Positions 36,740 to 48,744 of a stretch of DNA of 64,000 nucleotides are shown one piece after another. The notes beneath the pieces are model-generated. The model worked only from the letters and a program-made list of their open reading frames with translations. It made no database searches and had not been told where the DNA came from. A program made the position numbers and the translations under genes. The first letter of the stretch is position 1, and every line of letters begins with the position of its first letter. The stretch is from Iodobacter fluviatilis (GTDB lineage Bacteria; Pseudomonadota; Gammaproteobacteria; Burkholderiales; Chitinibacteraceae): NCBI RefSeq assembly GCF_004194535.1, contig NZ_CP025781.1, positions 310,001-374,000 on the forward strand, given 5' to 3'.

Positions 36740-38524
36740 TTAATGCACACGACGCACCGCCGCCATAAAGCCTGCTGAAGGCGCTATTTCTACCGACCAG
36801 CGCTGCTTGTCGTTTAAAATAGGATTAATTGCCATTACGCTTGCACTACGCTTCATCGACGCCCCGCTATTGCCACTTGGCGCACGCGCAAAGGCTAAAA
36901 TAAGATTATCCCAATCATTGTAGTCATATAAATATGTTTTATTGCCATCATCATTCAGGTCTAAGGCATAACTTAAGTGATTCAATTGCCCATCTAAATT
37001 CCAATCCGCATAAGTGCCCAGCGAGCCTCTGCCTATCATCTCTGATTCATTAAGACTGTATTCATTCAACGGGTGACCCGATCCATCCGAATAATCAATT
37101 CGAAAATCTCGGCTGCATGGGCCTGCTTCTAATTTGCATACGTCATTCCAATCAAACCCATTGGCTTTTTTATCAAAAAAATAACGCTCTACCACTGATA
37201 ATGTTCTAGGATTACTCCCTAAACCCATTAATTGATAAAGGTAATTCATCGTACTATAGTAATTGGGCTTATTATTTAGCGCATCACGACCACCATGATC
37301 CAAGCCTAGATTGTGACCTAGCTCGTGCATGATGGTTGCCGCTTGAAAATTAACTAATTTATTGAGCTCATTTTCACTCGACGTATTTAAACCCCAATCA
37401 CCGAGGGTGACGGCAAGATCATTACCCACAATCTCAGCATAACCAGAAGAGCTAGATTTACCATCCTCTTCTTGGGAATTTGCCATCAGTAAATAATGAA
37501 ACACCTGCTTACGGCAAATATCCATGCTCTTATCTTTATAATCATAGATCGAGGCACAATTCAATTGATCCCCCATCCCTAAGCACTGATGGTAATCCAC
37601 TTTATTATTTTTACTAATACGGCTTCCGCCCAAATTAAATAGCGCTGGATTAAAATCATGGCTATATAAAGTGCCCGAATCAAAATGCACAGCAATATTA
37701 CGTGCTTTAAACGCATCAACCACTTTTTGCATTGACTCTTTCGCTGGCAAAATCCCTTGATCAGTGGATTTCATATGATCAATTTGGATAAAGATATCTG
37801 GCTGAGCGACCCTTGCGCCCATTGCATAATAATCAATCCCCGCATAGGTGCCGCCCGCTACTTCTGCGCTATCTGGAATGCCGTCCTTATCGTTATCAAT
37901 GGCCGTTACCGCAACATCATTAGGGCCGCCAGGTGTAGAAAAAGGAATAAGAACCCAATTTCCCGCCTCACGTACTAAAGATTGTCCATAAGAAGGCTGA
38001 ATCAATACATGATTGCCCCATGAAGCTCCAGCGCTTAGAGGAATTGCTTTACTATTCCCAAAACGAATAAAATCCTGGGTAACACCGTCTTTGATCAATT
38101 CAAGAGCAGCATCACCCCCCGATAAAGATATATTGCTAAAATCATCGAGATACACAATTTGATCTGTATTGACTTGAGAACGATGATTTTTTTCTGCAAG
38201 CACTAAATAGCGCCCCGCTTTAAGCCGTATATCTCTAGGAAAATCATATTGAACCGTAGAAAAGCCAGTTGCGCGCACATTAAAACCATTCAAAGAAACA
38301 TCCAAGGGGCCACTATTGTAAAGTTCAACCCACGTCCCTAAACCATCCGCATGGTCAGATGATATTTCAGAAATAAAAACAGAGCCTGGGCGAGGTAAGT
38401 CACCAGAGGAAGAGGATAGGCTGGAGGACGACGAAGTGCCCCCACCACCACATGCAGATAAAATCAAACATAAACCTAAAGATATGAAAAGATAACAGCC
38501 TTGCTGCAAACAACAATTTCTCAT
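36740..38524 (-). CDS. lipoprotein with lamin-tail-like and metzincin-type protease domains (copy 2)
   Basis: The 594-residue paralogue of copy 1 begins at ATG 38524 (AGGA upstream); an in-frame GTG at 38542 is less likely. Its lipobox is LSAC followed by GGGG and a Ser-rich linker. It has the same order: lamin-tail-like module with VFISEISSDHADGLGTWVEL, DNDKDGIPDSAEVAGGTY, and HELGHNLGLDHGGRDALNNK with the downstream STMNYLYQ. The C-terminal third is almost identical to copy 1 (ERYFF..KANGF, GPCSRDFRIDYSDGSG, IGRGSLG.YADWNLDGQLN). It lacks the partner gene found after copy 1, arguing that only the protease was duplicated. Confidence 0.8.
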   Translation of the reverse strand: MRNCCLQQGCYLFISLGLCLILSACGGGGTSSSSSLSSSSGDLPRPGSVFISEISSDHADGLGTWVELYNSGPLDVSLNGFNVRATGFSTVQYDFPRDIRLKAGRYLVLAEKNHRSQVNTDQIVYLDDFSNISLSGGDAALELIKDGVTQDFIRFGNSKAIPLSAGASWGNHVLIQPSYGQSLVREAGNWVLIPFSTPGGPNDVAVTAIDNDKDGIPDSAEVAGGTYAGIDYYAMGARVAQPDIFIQIDHMKSTDQGILPAKESMQKVVDAFKARNIAVHFDSGTLYSHDFNPALFNLGGSRISKNNKVDYHQCLGMGDQLNCASIYDYKDKSMDICRKQVFHYLLMANSQEEDGKSSSSGYAEIVGNDLAVTLGDWGLNTSSENELNKLVNFQAATIMHELGHNLGLDHGGRDALNNKPNYYSTMNYLYQLMGLGSNPRTLSVVERYFFDKKANGFDWNDVCKLEAGPCSRDFRIDYSDGSGHPLNEYSLNESEMIGRGSLGTYADWNLDGQLNHLSYALDLNDDGNKTYLYDYNDWDNLILAFARAPSGNSGASMKRSASVMAINPILNDKQRWSVEIAPSAGFMAAVRRVH

Positions 38525-38708
38525 TTTAAATCCTAAAATCACGAAAGCCGCAATTCAACGTGGCAGCTTATCGGATCTTACAACAAAAATCTTTCAACCT
38601 TTCTACAGATCACAAACTATCAACTCACATTGCAATATCCCCCTCTCCTTAGCTCTCATTACCCTAAGTAAAGAATAATGAGAGGCAACACCTTTAAATC
38701 AAAAATAG

Positions 38709-40862
38709 TTAACCGGCCTGCATCGCATGAAGCCGCGCATAATAACCATCCGGCTTTTTCACCAGCTCCTGATGTGGCCCTTCCTCCACAATCTGCCCTC
38801 TATCCATTGCCACAATCCGATGCGCATCCCGCACCGACGATAAACGATGGGCAATAATCAGTACCGTGCGCCCTTGGCATATGGCTTTCATATTGTTTTG
38901 GATAATCCGCTCTGATTCATAATCCAGCGCACTGGTGGCTTCATCAAAAATCAAGATTCGTGGATTACTGACTAAGGCACGGGCAATGGCGACGCGTTGT
39001 TTTTGCCCGCCAGATAAGCCACTGCCATGCTCGCCAACCACGGTATCGTAGCCCTCTGGCAGCTCAACGATAAAATCGTGCGCGCCAGCAAGCTTGGCGG
39101 CATGAATCACTCTATCCATGCCCATACCCGGATCAACCAAGGCGATATTGTCGCGAATGCTGCGGTTAAACAGCAGATTCTCTTGTAAAACCACGCCAAT
39201 CTGGCGGCGTAGCCATGCCGGATCGGCCAAGCCTAAATCAATGCCATCAATCAGTACTCGGCCACGTTCTGGCACATACAGCCTTTGCAAGAGTTTAGTC
39301 AGCGTGCTTTTGCCGGAGCCAGAACGCCCCACAATGCCAATGACTTCACCGGCTTTGATGCTTAAATTAATACCACGCAAGATTTCCGGGCCATCGGCGC
39401 GGTAGCGAAAATGCACTTGATCAAATTCAATCTGGCCAATAATGGCGGGCAATTGCGCCCGGCTCTGATTAATTTCACTGCGAGTATTTAAGATGTCCCC
39501 CAAGCGCTGCATCGAGATACCCACCTGCTGAAAATCCTGCCACAGCTGCGCTAAACGCATCACGGGGCTCGCCACTCGGCCTGCTAGCATATTGAAGGCA
39601 ATGAGCTGGCCCACTGTCAATTTCCCTTCAATCACCAGCTTCGCCCCCATCCACATAGTGGCTACGGTGACGATTTTTTGAATAAGATTGACACCTTGGC
39701 TGCCGATATTCGCCAGATTAGCAACTTTAAAACCCGCCGCCACATAAGCCGCCAACTGCTGATCCCAGCGGCGAGTGACTTGTGGTTCTACCGCCATTGA
39801 TTTAACGGTTTCAATCCCACTGACCATTTCTACAAGGAAGGATTGATTTTCTGCACCACGGGAAAACTTCTCATCTAAGCGGGCTTTTAATATCGGGGTA
39901 ATTAAGACTGATAGGCCGATATAGCAGGGTAAAGATATCAGCACAATTAAGGTGAGCCACCAGCTGTAGTAAGCCATCACCGCCAGAAACACCACCGAGA
40001 AAAACAGATCCAGCACCGAAGTCAGCGCCTGGCCAGTCAAGAAATTACGGATGTTTTCTAGCTCGCGTACCCGCGCCACCGAATCCCCAACCCGCCGCGC
40101 CTGAAAATAGGCCAAAGGCAAGGCCAGCAAATGGCGAAACAGCTTAGCGCCTAACTCCACATCAATCCGATTGGTGGTGTGGCTAAAAACATAGGTACGC
40201 AGCCCAGTCATCCCCACTTCAAACAAAGAAATCACCAATAGGCCAATGGCAATCACGTCCAGCGTGGTAACGCCATGGTGCACCAGCACCTTATCCATCA
40301 CTACCTGAAAAAACAGCGGCGTCGCCAAGGCCAAGAGCTGTAAGAAAAATGACACCAACAGCACTTCGCCGAGTAATTTTCGATACTTCACCACGGCAGG
40401 GATAAACCATGAGAAATCAAAACGGGCCAAATCGCCTGCCAAACTAGCGCGGGATGTAAACAAAATCAGCCGACCGGACCATAAAGCCTGCCACTCTTGC
40501 TGAGAGCAAGACTGTGGCCGGCCGCTTTGCGGATCATGAAATAACACGGCAGGATCGCTATTGGCATCCACCTTGGCCAAAATCACCCAGCTGCCATCTA
40601 AGCGCTGCGCCATCGCAGGCAAAGGGGTGCGATCCAAGCGATCAAAATGGGTATCCACTGCCTTGGCTTTTAATGCTGATTGTTTGGCCGCACGCAATAC
40701 ATCGGATTCACTTAACAGGCCTGATGCACCCGCAAACTGATGTTTAATTTGTTCCGGCTCAATCGCCACTTGATGAAAACGCGCCAGCATAATCAGGCAC
40801 GCTAAAGCAGAATCAAAAGCAGGTGCTTCTGCAGAAGATTCAGGTGAGTCTAGGAGTTTCAT
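38709..40862 (-). CDS. type I secretion ABC exporter (HlyB/RtxB-like)
   Basis: The 717-residue inner-membrane ABC exporter carries unfolded RTX proteins from cytoplasm to exterior with an HlyD adaptor and an outer-membrane TolC-like channel, which is not in the window. N-terminal C39-like domain (about 1-130): the position of the catalytic Cys in true C39 peptidases is replaced ([15 protein letters not shown]), so it should bind but not cleave. Six TM helices follow (about 150-430). The nucleotide-binding domain has Walker [20 protein letters not shown], signature [15 protein letters not shown], Walker [13 protein letters not shown] and the H-loop [10 protein letters not shown] start at ATG 40862 ([10 protein letters not shown]); the open frame extends 12 codons upstream. 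Confidence 0.93.
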   Translation of the reverse strand: MKLLDSPESSAEAPAFDSALACLIMLARFHQVAIEPEQIKHQFAGASGLLSESDVLRAAKQSALKAKAVDTHFDRLDRTPLPAMAQRLDGSWVILAKVDANSDPAVLFHDPQSGRPQSCSQQEWQALWSGRLILFTSRASLAGDLARFDFSWFIPAVVKYRKLLGEVLLVSFFLQLLALATPLFFQVVMDKVLVHHGVTTLDVIAIGLLVISLFEVGMTGLRTYVFSHTTNRIDVELGAKLFRHLLALPLAYFQARRVGDSVARVRELENIRNFLTGQALTSVLDLFFSVVFLAVMAYYSWWLTLIVLISLPCYIGLSVLITPILKARLDEKFSRGAENQSFLVEMVSGIETVKSMAVEPQVTRRWDQQLAAYVAAGFKVANLANIGSQGVNLIQKIVTVATMWMGAKLVIEGKLTVGQLIAFNMLAGRVASPVMRLAQLWQDFQQVGISMQRLGDILNTRSEINQSRAQLPAIIGQIEFDQVHFRYRADGPEILRGINLSIKAGEVIGIVGRSGSGKSTLTKLLQRLYVPERGRVLIDGIDLGLADPAWLRRQIGVVLQENLLFNRSIRDNIALVDPGMGMDRVIHAAKLAGAHDFIVELPEGYDTVVGEHGSGLSGGQKQRVAIARALVSNPRILIFDEATSALDYESERIIQNNMKAICQGRTVLIIAHRLSSVRDAHRIVAMDRGQIVEEGPHQELVKKPDGYYARLHAMQAG

Positions 40863-40879
40863 TGCATTTTCTACTTCAG

Positions 40880-40952
40880 AAAAAAAGAAGAAACCCAACC
40901 TTGCTAGCAGTTGGACTTAGCTTCAGTCCAACAGGCTGCCTACAAGGCTGGG
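40880..40952 (-). terminator. stem-loop with T tract between the RTX gene and the exporter gene
   Basis: On the reverse strand the arm at 40952-40925 pairs with 40917-40894 (about 24 pairs with two short irregularities, loop of 7; core AGTCCAAC/GTTGGACT). A T-rich run, TTTCTTCTTTTTTT, follows at 40893-40880. It sits between the RTX stop and the exporter start, so it can act as an attenuator that lowers exporter expression relative to the RTX protein. The arms contain the word CAGGCTGC seen in the element at 2477-2644, so it may derive from that repeat. Confidence 0.6.
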
Positions 40953-41009
40953 CCTTTTGATTACATCAAAATATATCGCGCCATATCGCTAGTCCGAACT
41001 TTTAGCATC

Positions 41010-41084
41010 GTCACCCCCGAGTGATTTTGTCGGGGGTTCAGCAGCAATGCCACTGAATTTCCGACAAAACCACTCGGGAATGAC
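41010..41084. repeat. 75-bp imperfect palindromic repeat
   Basis: The arms 41010-41033 and 41061-41084 are complementary at 21 of 24 positions and share CCGAGTG and TTTTGTCGG. The loop contains a small second pair (TTCAG and CTGAA). It lies 38 bases after the RTX stop and resembles dispersed bacterial palindromes. Confidence 0.5.
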
Positions 41085-41121
41085 AGTTTTTGAGTGCGGA
41101 TAAAAAACCTAGCAAGGGGCC

Positions 41122-44100
41122 TTAATGCCAGTTAGCCGCCAATACCGGCTGCAAAGCATCTTGCTGTTGCTGATTGAGTGTCAGCTGGCCTGCAGCAGGT
41201 GGATTAAAGGCGGCCATGGCTGATACCAAGGCATCGACTTGCGTATCCAGCAACACCTTGCCATCTGACGTTTTAAATTGCTCTACATGGTAAGCATTGC
41301 CTGAATACCAATTTTGCATGGTCAGCTGATCGCCAGTGCCAATGACGCTGACGCTGACTTCCAGATGATTGCTCACCTTACGGAACCAAAGCTGATCACT
41401 TGCAATATCCGCCTGAAACTGAGCAACGTCGGTATTTTTGGCTGTGGCATCGTTCTCGGTAACCGTATCGCTGCCATCGCCACGCGCCAATACATAAGTA
41501 TCGTTGCCTGCACCACCGATCAAGGCATCAGCACCTGCACCACCGCTTAAAGTGTCATTGCCTCGATCACCCACTAAAGTATCGTTAGCTGCAGTCCCAA
41601 CTAATTGCTGGCCAGCAGCGGCAACACTGGCGTTAATGGCTGCCGTGGTTAAATACGGCACGCCACCACCAGGCTGCACATAATCAATCGCCCAATCGCC
41701 ACCAAGGAAATGATTGAGCACGCGCACACTTTGCTGGGCATTAGCACCTACGGTAATCAATAAATCATCGCCTGAGCGTGAGAAGCCCAGCTGATCTTTA
41801 GTCACCGTACCGCTAAAGAACACGCCATCGAAACCGCCACCGGTGTTATCAATCACATCCTGTGATTTGCCATCAAAGATGTATTTATCATTGCCAATAC
41901 CGCCTTCCAGACGATCGTTACCATCCTCGCCCGAAAGCTGATCATTGCCCGCGCCACCGATCAGCACATCATCGCCCGTATTGGCCACATTACCGTAGCC
42001 ACCGGCGAGGTAATCATCGCCATCGCCACCTTCTAAACGATCATTGCCTAAACCGCCAAACAACTGATCATTGCCCGCAAAACCGCGCAACAGATCTTTT
42101 GCCGCTGTGCCGGTTAATTTATTATTGCCCGCATCCCCATCCACCAACGCTTCATACCCGCCAGGAATGGATTGCGCACCGATCATCTGAGCAATTTTCT
42201 GAGCAGAAATCATATTGCCACCACTAGGCTGCACATAGCTGATCGCCATATCACCGCCAAGGAAATGCTTAAGCACACGCACAGAAGTTGCTGCGCTTTT
42301 ATCCACCATCAGCAATAAATCATCACCATCGCGGCTAAAGCTAATCCGGCTTGCGCCAATCCCATCGGCAAGGAAAATACCATCACGGCCACCGCCCGTG
42401 TTATCAATCACATCCTGTGATGCACCATCAAAAACATAGCTATCGTTGCCTGTACCGCCTTCTAGGCGATCATTACCGTCTTCGCCATTCAGGGTATCGT
42501 TGCCAGCACCGCCCATCAGCAGATCATCGCCGCTATTGCCACTACCAAAACCACCGGAGAGGTAATCATCCCCATCCCCCCCTTCTAAGCGATCATTCCC
42601 CTCGCCGCCAAATAGCTGATCATTACCTGCCATTCCGCGGATTAAATCATGACCAGAATCACCCTGAAGCTGATTATTAGCGGCATCACCATCTACAACC
42701 TGATCAAAATCAGCCGTATTAGCCGTACCACTCCCACCGTCATTACCTCCGGTATTACCACCGGTATTACCACCGGTATTTGGTAAGAGCTCAGCAATAT
42801 CTGCCGCCGACAACGCATTCCCCGATTTAGGCTGCAGATACGCAATGGCTGCATCACCGCCATTAAAGTGATTCAATACCCGCACACTACGGCCAGCATC
42901 GCCCACTACGCCAATCAATAAATCATTACCCTCTTGCTTAAAACTCAGCTGATTGCGCTCTAATTCAGATAAGAACAACCAATCAGAGCCGCCGCCGATG
43001 TTATCAATCACGTCATTACCCCACTGACCGGTAAAGACGTATTTATCATCGCCAGCACCTGCAATTAAGCGATCATCGCCTTCACCCCCAATCAGCTGAT
43101 CCTTACCTGCACCACCTTCAAGCAGGTCATTGCCAGCGCCACCATCCAGATAATCATCGCCTTCATCACCGCGCAGCGTGTCATTACCCGCCAGGCCAAA
43201 CAGGGTGTCATTACCTGCAGCACCCGTGATTAAATCAACTTGAGCAGTGCCAGATAAATTGTCATTGCCGCTCGTGCCATTCAGAGTACTCGTACCCGTA
43301 CTACTGCCACCACCGCCCAAGAGCTTGGCAATATCCACCGCAGATAAAGCGTAACCAGACTTAGGCTGTACATAAGCAATCGCCGCATCACCGCCATTAA
43401 AGTGATTCAATACCCGCACACTACGGCCAGCATCGCCCACTACGCCAATCAATAGATCTTTACCCTCTTGCTTAAAGCTCAATTGACTGCGCTCTAATTC
43501 AGAAAAGAACAACCAATCAGAGCCACCACCGGTGTTATCAACTACATCATTTCCCCACTGACCGTTAAAGACGTATTTATCATCGCCAGCACCAGCCAGC
43601 AATAAATCATCGCCAGCACCGCCACTAAGCTGATCTTTACCAACGCCCCCTTCTAATTGATCGTTACCTGCGCCACCATCCAGATAATCATCGCCTTCGC
43701 CACCTTGCAGTAGGTCATTGCCTGCATTACCGAACAATTGATCATTCCCAGCAAAACCACGCATTAATTCACGGGCCTCAGTGCCAATTAATTTATTAGC
43801 AGCAAGGTCCCCCTCCAACATCTCGTCGTAGCCAAGCAAAGCAAGATTAGATGCCGCGATCACCTTACTTTTCACTGCAGCCACATCCCACGCTGTGCCG
43901 TCCGCAAACTTTATTTGCTCCACCTGATACCCGCCAGCTGCATCATTTATAAAATAATTATTAACTGTCAAACTACTGGTCGAGCCCTTAAAGGATATCA
44001 AAAGTGAATCGCCAACACGGCTCAATGCAACTTCTTTTGAAAGGACATCCGAGCCAAATTGGATAACATCAACTTTGCCCAGTGTCGTGTCTTGGTCATC

Positions 44101-47100
44101 AATAACGTTTTTACCTGAATCTTTAAACAGCATGTAAGTGTCATTCCCTGAACCACCACTCAGAACATCATCACCGTCACCGCTCAATTCGTCGTCTCCC
44201 TCCATACCCTTTAAGATGTCGGCACCGCCTCCACCATAGAGGTAATTTGCAGCAGCATTGCCTGTGAGTAAATTATCAAGCCGATTACCTACTCCATTAA
44301 TTGCAGCCGAGCCAATTAAAGTCAGGTTTTCTACGTTATCGCCTAAGAAATAGCTAATGCTGCTCAGAACTGTGTCGTTACCTTCGTCAGCTTTTTCATC
44401 AACAATATCCCCTGCTTCATCTATTGAGTTTGCATTTATATCTCTGGCTGTATCCACATAGTAAATATCGTTACCCAGCCCGCCCTGCATCTTGTCATGC
44501 CCTGCACCACCATCCAAAGTGTCATTGCCATCACCACCATAAATAACGTCATTACCATCACCACCATCCAAAGTGTCATTACCCTCACCACCATTCAAAC
44601 CATCATTACCAAAACCACCATAAATAACGTCATTACCCTCACCACCATTCAAACCATCATTACCAAAACCACCATCAATGACATCATTGCCACCTTTCCC
44701 ATCAATGCCATCATCTTTTGCACCGGCAAATAAGTGATCGTCCCCATCCGTACTTTGGTTTAGATTGGCATCAATCTCTGCACGCCCCCAACTACTGCCA
44801 TCCGCAAACTTAATTCCATCTAATGCAACGTTATATCCACGGCTTAAATCAAAGAAATTAATCATTTCCATACGATCCTCAGCGCCGGAAATACTCAGAA
44901 TCAAATTATTATTTAATCGCGTCAGTACAATATCGCTTGCGGTAATCCCGCCTGTAAGTTGAATCACATCAGGATTGCTACCAGCAACATCAGAATCCCC
45001 ATTTGAAACAACATCTTGACCAGCTCCCCTTCCAAACAAATACGTATCAGCGCCATCTCCTCCGCCTAACAGATCATTTCCGCCTCCCCCATCAAGTATG
45101 TCATTACCGCTACCTCCCACAAGCGTATCGTTCTGCTCCCCCCCCTTGAGTAGATCATCCCCATCGCCTCCTAAAAGAGTGTCAGCACCATTTCCCCCAT
45201 CCAGTACATCGTTTCCCGAAGCACCAAAGATGCGATCATTACCATCTCCACCATTAATCACATCATTCTTATCATCACCATGCAAAAAATCATCTCCGCT
45301 CGTAGCAATAAGCACCTTTTCCATCACCACAGACTGATCCCATACCGTGTTATCAGCAAATTTAATATGCTCAATACTGTAACTAGATAAGCCATCTTGG
45401 CTAAAGTATTTCAGTACTTCCATACGATCATTAGTACCGTTAATACTAAGAATGAGCGACTCTTCCAATCGTGTCAGCGTGACATCCTGAGGGCGAATCC
45501 CCTCACCCAGTAAAATACTATCTGCATTCACTCCCAAAGCATCATCATCAAAGTTATCAATAACACCCCACTCTGACCCTTTATTAAACAAATAAGTATC
45601 TGCGCCATCGCCTCCTTTGAGTTTATCGCGCCCAGCACCACCATCCAAAATGTCGTTCCCACTACCAGCAATCAATTCATCATTGCCAGAACCCGCAACC
45701 AAAATATCATTGCCTAATCCGCCCTTCAGAGAATCATTTCCACTGCCACTTTCGAGCCGGTCGTTACCATCACCAGCATCAAGAACATTGTCGCCATCAC
45801 CAGCCATTAAAATGTCGTCACCACGTCCACCAAGCAAATAATCCTTGCCATTGCCAGTAATTATGGTGTCGCTGCCATCCCCACCGTGAATAGTATTATC
45901 ACCAGAGCCACCATCGAGCACATCATCGCCCGCTTCACCATAAATGACATCATTACCAGCTCCACCACTAATGATGTCATTCGTCATGTATCCCGTTAGC
46001 TCATCATTCCCCGACGTGGCAGTGAGTACCATCTTCTTAACCGTATCCACGTCCAAGATTGAGCCATCTGCAAATTGAATAACTCCAAAATTTGCAGCGG
46101 CCTTGCCATCGTTATCAAAATAAGAATGCACATCTAATTGATCGCTGCTACCGTTAACTTTGAGTACAAGACGATCATCCCAATATCCATACTCATACGC
46201 TCTATCTCTCCCACCTCCAAAGTAGCCTCCCCTACTCCGTGTCAGGGATACATCCGCAAGAGTAATACCAGCCCCAAGCACAATAGAATCGCCACTATTA
46301 TCTAACTCGCTTCTACTAAGTCGAATAACATCTTGGCCAGACCCTCTATCAAACAAGAAAGTATCTACACCTGCACCACCTTCCATTATATCGTTACCAC
46401 TCCCCCCATCTAGCTCATCATTGCCATCCCCGCCCACCATATAATCGTTACCGTTTCCCCCACCCAGAATGTCATTACCTTCACCGCCATATAATTCATC
46501 CTCCCCTGCGCCACCCACTATAAAATCATCACCCTCTTTACCAGATAACCGATCACTCGCATTACCACCAAAAACAACATCCGACCTACGGCTGCCTTCC
46601 CATACCCCATCAACTTTATGTATTCCTGATAATGCAATTACTTCCGTTACTACAGAGCTATATTCAGGGCTGTTTAGATAAGAATCTAACAAATGTAAAC
46701 CATCAAACCTTGTAAACATAAGTGTTTTTGATGCAAATTGATTAATTTCAATCAAATTTATTAAGGCTTGTTTTGGACTTTCCTTCATTTGTTTCGCAAA
46801 TAAACTATATATTCCTGAGCAATCAAAGTTAATAGTGCCTAGCTCGCTGTTAGTTTTCACAGCAATAAGATCAAGATAAGGTTTTAAATTTGTTTGTACT
46901 GCCAAAGAACCATAAACAGCTTCTTTTAAAGAGGAAAATGATTCATTTAAAAAAGCAATTTGGTCAGATGAAATGCTTACCGTATAGCCAACAATATATG
47001 AGGAATACCGGTGCTTTTGTTTATCGTAATAACTTCCCATAACAGGAACAACAAAACGATCAATAAAGGTCTGCCCATTAAATTGCTCAAGTGCAGTGAT

Positions 47101-48741
47101 CTTCTTATAAGAATCTGAAGCACTACTTGCAAATGATTCTATAGCCCCTACTCCCGAGTGAGATGGGCTGAAGCTTGTAGAAATTTGTGTTTCTAAATGA
47201 TTATTTTTAATTGAAGTGGCCATCGTGCTCGTCGCACCCCAAGCTTCAATCAAGCCATCAATGGCAGCCAAACGTGCTTCACGGCTTGTTAGCTGGCCAT
47301 ATTGTGCCAACTTCGCCTTCAATGTTTTTCCAGCTTCATTATCCAAACTGGCCGCCTCTCGCAGACTGCGTACCAAGCCAGAGCCCTGCATATCAGGCAA
47401 AGCTTTCACATCGTCAGCAATGGTAATTGAGTCGGCAAATTTGGTATGAAATTTATCTTCGGCTAAATCAATATCCCCCATATCGCCCACTTCACCCAGC
47501 GTACTGGTCTGGCCATCTGTGCGGGTAAAGCTACCGGTATTCGCTAAGCGATTACCATTTTCCAGAATCTGGCTATGTTCTTTTTCAGCCGTATTAAAAC
47601 TGGCAACACCCACCTCTTGCAAGGTGAACAATTCGCCACTATCCGTGAGGCCATCACCATTGATATCCCGCCACACTTTGAGCGATGCAAATGCGGCATC
47701 ATTGATATCCACCTTGCCATCTTTATTACTATCCAAATCTGCCAGCGCATCAAAGCCATTTTTGGCCAAACTACCGTCTAGCTTGCGGGTAGCATCACCA
47801 AACAACTCACTACCATTATCAATCTTGCCATTGCCATTTATATCACGCACCAAAAAGCCATCATCGGGCTTCACCCAGCCTGATTTATTTTTAAGACCAT
47901 CCCCATCATGATCAAAAAACACCCCATCCTTAGTGCCGACTGTTTCTAATCCATCATTATCGAGGTCGAGGGTGAGCGGATCACGGCGCGGTTGCCAGCG
48001 TACGGCATTGTTGAAAAAATCGCGGATATCATCGGGAAGGGTATTCTCAGGAAGCCAGAAGTTGGCGACATCTTTAAGGAGATCATCAAAGTGATTCTTC
48101 AAATTATCGGCAAAATCCCCTAACTCCGTTAAGGATTTGGCAACGGTGTCTTTGATAGATTCATAGGCAGAGTCAAAAGCGCCTCCCACCGTGTCGCGGA
48201 GTTTATCCAATCCATCGATTGCACCTTTGAGTGCATCCGGCACATCAAGAGTGTCAGTGCCAACGGCAACGCTAGCAATCGCCAGACCAATGCTTGCCAC
48301 AGTTAGCGCAGCACCAAGTGTCGCGACGAGTGGAATAGCTCCAACAGTCCCTGCACCAACCGCAGCCAAAGCTAAAGCGGCCCCACCAATTACACCTGCC
48401 GTATCACCAAGCACCCCAAACACTTGGGACTGAGGGATTTTCCCTGAAGGTATCGCTTTAATCACTTGCTGCGCATTATTCAATGCGGAGATTGTTGATA
48501 GAATAACGCCAGCAACAGGTATTTTTCCGTCAACAGTGCGGATTACCACTGGCAAATTCTTTCCAATGGAGCTAACAACACTGTCAACCAATTGCCCCGC
48601 TGCCAGAGAGGCGTTAACCACATCCTGAGGTTTATCACTTTGAGCTGCTGTTGTTGCCGCCACTACTGTCTGAGTGACATTTCCTCCGTTTTGGTACGTT
48701 GCGAGAACTGTACTTAGAGTCTCAATTCCTCGATTAGCCAT
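41122..48741 (-). CDS. very large RTX protein secreted by a type I system
   Basis: The 2539-residue protein has no signal peptide. Residues about 80-170 are an Ala/Gly-rich hydrophobic region ([20 protein letters not shown], then [20 protein letters not shown]) that could insert into membranes. A Frp/haemolysin-type Ca-binding module follows (about 255-325): [47 protein letters not shown] region without known motifs (about 440-720) precedes dozens of GGxGxDxLx nonapeptides up to about residue 2440. These are interleaved with blocks of the haemolysin-related type ([12 protein letters not shown], then [12 protein letters not shown]). The C-terminal 60 residues are repeat-free and should hold the secretion signal. 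The ribosome site AAGGAG is inside the preceding gene's end. No HlyC-like acyltransferase gene is adjacent. The target is unknown; adhesin, toxin or bacteriocin are all possible. Confidence 0.9.
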   Translation of the reverse strand: MANRGIETLSTVLATYQNGGNVTQTVVAATTAAQSDKPQDVVNASLAAGQLVDSVVSSIGKNLPVVIRTVDGKIPVAGVILSTISALNNAQQVIKAIPSGKIPQSQVFGVLGDTAGVIGGAALALAAVGAGTVGAIPLVATLGAALTVASIGLAIASVAVGTDTLDVPDALKGAIDGLDKLRDTVGGAFDSAYESIKDTVAKSLTELGDFADNLKNHFDDLLKDVANFWLPENTLPDDIRDFFNNAVRWQPRRDPLTLDLDNDGLETVGTKDGVFFDHDGDGLKNKSGWVKPDDGFLVRDINGNGKIDNGSELFGDATRKLDGSLAKNGFDALADLDSNKDGKVDINDAAFASLKVWRDINGDGLTDSGELFTLQEVGVASFNTAEKEHSQILENGNRLANTGSFTRTDGQTSTLGEVGDMGDIDLAEDKFHTKFADSITIADDVKALPDMQGSGLVRSLREAASLDNEAGKTLKAKLAQYGQLTSREARLAAIDGLIEAWGATSTMATSIKNNHLETQISTSFSPSHSGVGAIESFASSASDSYKKITALEQFNGQTFIDRFVVPVMGSYYDKQKHRYSSYIVGYTVSISSDQIAFLNESFSSLKEAVYGSLAVQTNLKPYLDLIAVKTNSELGTINFDCSGIYSLFAKQMKESPKQALINLIEINQFASKTLMFTRFDGLHLLDSYLNSPEYSSVVTEVIALSGIHKVDGVWEGSRRSDVVFGGNASDRLSGKEGDDFIVGGAGEDELYGGEGNDILGGGNGNDYMVGGDGNDELDGGSGNDIMEGGAGVDTFLFDRGSGQDVIRLSRSELDNSGDSIVLGAGITLADVSLTRSRGGYFGGGRDRAYEYGYWDDRLVLKVNGSSDQLDVHSYFDNDGKAAANFGVIQFADGSILDVDTVKKMVLTATSGNDELTGYMTNDIISGGAGNDVIYGEAGDDVLDGGSGDNTIHGGDGSDTIITGNGKDYLLGGRGDDILMAGDGDNVLDAGDGNDRLESGSGNDSLKGGLGNDILVAGSGNDELIAGSGNDILDGGAGRDKLKGGDGADTYLFNKGSEWGVIDNFDDDALGVNADSILLGEGIRPQDVTLTRLEESLILSINGTNDRMEVLKYFSQDGLSSYSIEHIKFADNTVWDQSVVMEKVLIATSGDDFLHGDDKNDVINGGDGNDRIFGASGNDVLDGGNGADTLLGGDGDDLLKGGEQNDTLVGGSGNDILDGGGGNDLLGGGDGADTYLFGRGAGQDVVSNGDSDVAGSNPDVIQLTGGITASDIVLTRLNNNLILSISGAEDRMEMINFFDLSRGYNVALDGIKFADGSSWGRAEIDANLNQSTDGDDHLFAGAKDDGIDGKGGNDVIDGGFGNDGLNGGEGNDVIYGGFGNDGLNGGEGNDTLDGGDGNDVIYGGDGNDTLDGGAGHDKMQGGLGNDIYYVDTARDINANSIDEAGDIVDEKADEGNDTVLSSISYFLGDNVENLTLIGSAAINGVGNRLDNLLTGNAAANYLYGGGGADILKGMEGDDELSGDGDDVLSGGSGNDTYMLFKDSGKNVIDDQDTTLGKVDVIQFGSDVLSKEVALSRVGDSLLISFKGSTSSLTVNNYFINDAAGGYQVEQIKFADGTAWDVAAVKSKVIAASNLALLGYDEMLEGDLAANKLIGTEARELMRGFAGNDQLFGNAGNDLLQGGEGDDYLDGGAGNDQLEGGVGKDQLSGGAGDDLLLAGAGDDKYVFNGQWGNDVVDNTGGGSDWLFFSELERSQLSFKQEGKDLLIGVVGDAGRSVRVLNHFNGGDAAIAYVQPKSGYALSAVDIAKLLGGGGSSTGTSTLNGTSGNDNLSGTAQVDLITGAAGNDTLFGLAGNDTLRGDEGDDYLDGGAGNDLLEGGAGKDQLIGGEGDDRLIAGAGDDKYVFTGQWGNDVIDNIGGGSDWLFLSELERNQLSFKQEGNDLLIGVVGDAGRSVRVLNHFNGGDAAIAYLQPKSGNALSAADIAELLPNTGGNTGGNTGGNDGGSGTANTADFDQVVDGDAANNQLQGDSGHDLIRGMAGNDQLFGGEGNDRLEGGDGDDYLSGGFGSGNSGDDLLMGGAGNDTLNGEDGNDRLEGGTGNDSYVFDGASQDVIDNTGGGRDGIFLADGIGASRISFSRDGDDLLLMVDKSAATSVRVLKHFLGGDMAISYVQPSGGNMISAQKIAQMIGAQSIPGGYEALVDGDAGNNKLTGTAAKDLLRGFAGNDQLFGGLGNDRLEGGDGDDYLAGGYGNVANTGDDVLIGGAGNDQLSGEDGNDRLEGGIGNDKYIFDGKSQDVIDNTGGGFDGVFFSGTVTKDQLGFSRSGDDLLITVGANAQQSVRVLNHFLGGDWAIDYVQPGGGVPYLTTAAINASVAAAGQQLVGTAANDTLVGDRGNDTLSGGAGADALIGGAGNDTYVLARGDGSDTVTENDATAKNTDVAQFQADIASDQLWFRKVSNHLEVSVSVIGTGDQLTMQNWYSGNAYHVEQFKTSDGKVLLDTQVDALVSAMAAFNPPAAGQLTLNQQQQDALQPVLAANWH
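41640..43900 (-). repeat. tandem ~180-codon modules inside the RTX gene
   Basis: Four near-duplicate units, each a block of RTX nonapeptides followed by a DNTGGG segment, a SVRVL.HF segment and a YVQP segment, are strung together. Two pairs are similar at the DNA level: the segment around 42861 recurs 534 bases later at 43395, and the segment around 41671 recurs 555 bases later at 42226. Such units can expand or contract by recombination and are prone to misassembly. Confidence 0.75.
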
Positions 48742-48744
48742 GTC

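Noticed and set aside
38709-40862. Exporter with an active C39 peptidase (bacteriocin-type)
   Set aside because: The N-terminal domain does not keep the catalytic Cys context of true C39 peptidases, and the substrate is a large RTX protein without a double-Gly leader.
44490-46560. Highly periodic DNA that resembles a CRISPR or tandem-repeat array
   Set aside because: The period matches the nine-residue RTX repeats of the large gene on the reverse strand; there are no spacers of constant length and no cas genes.
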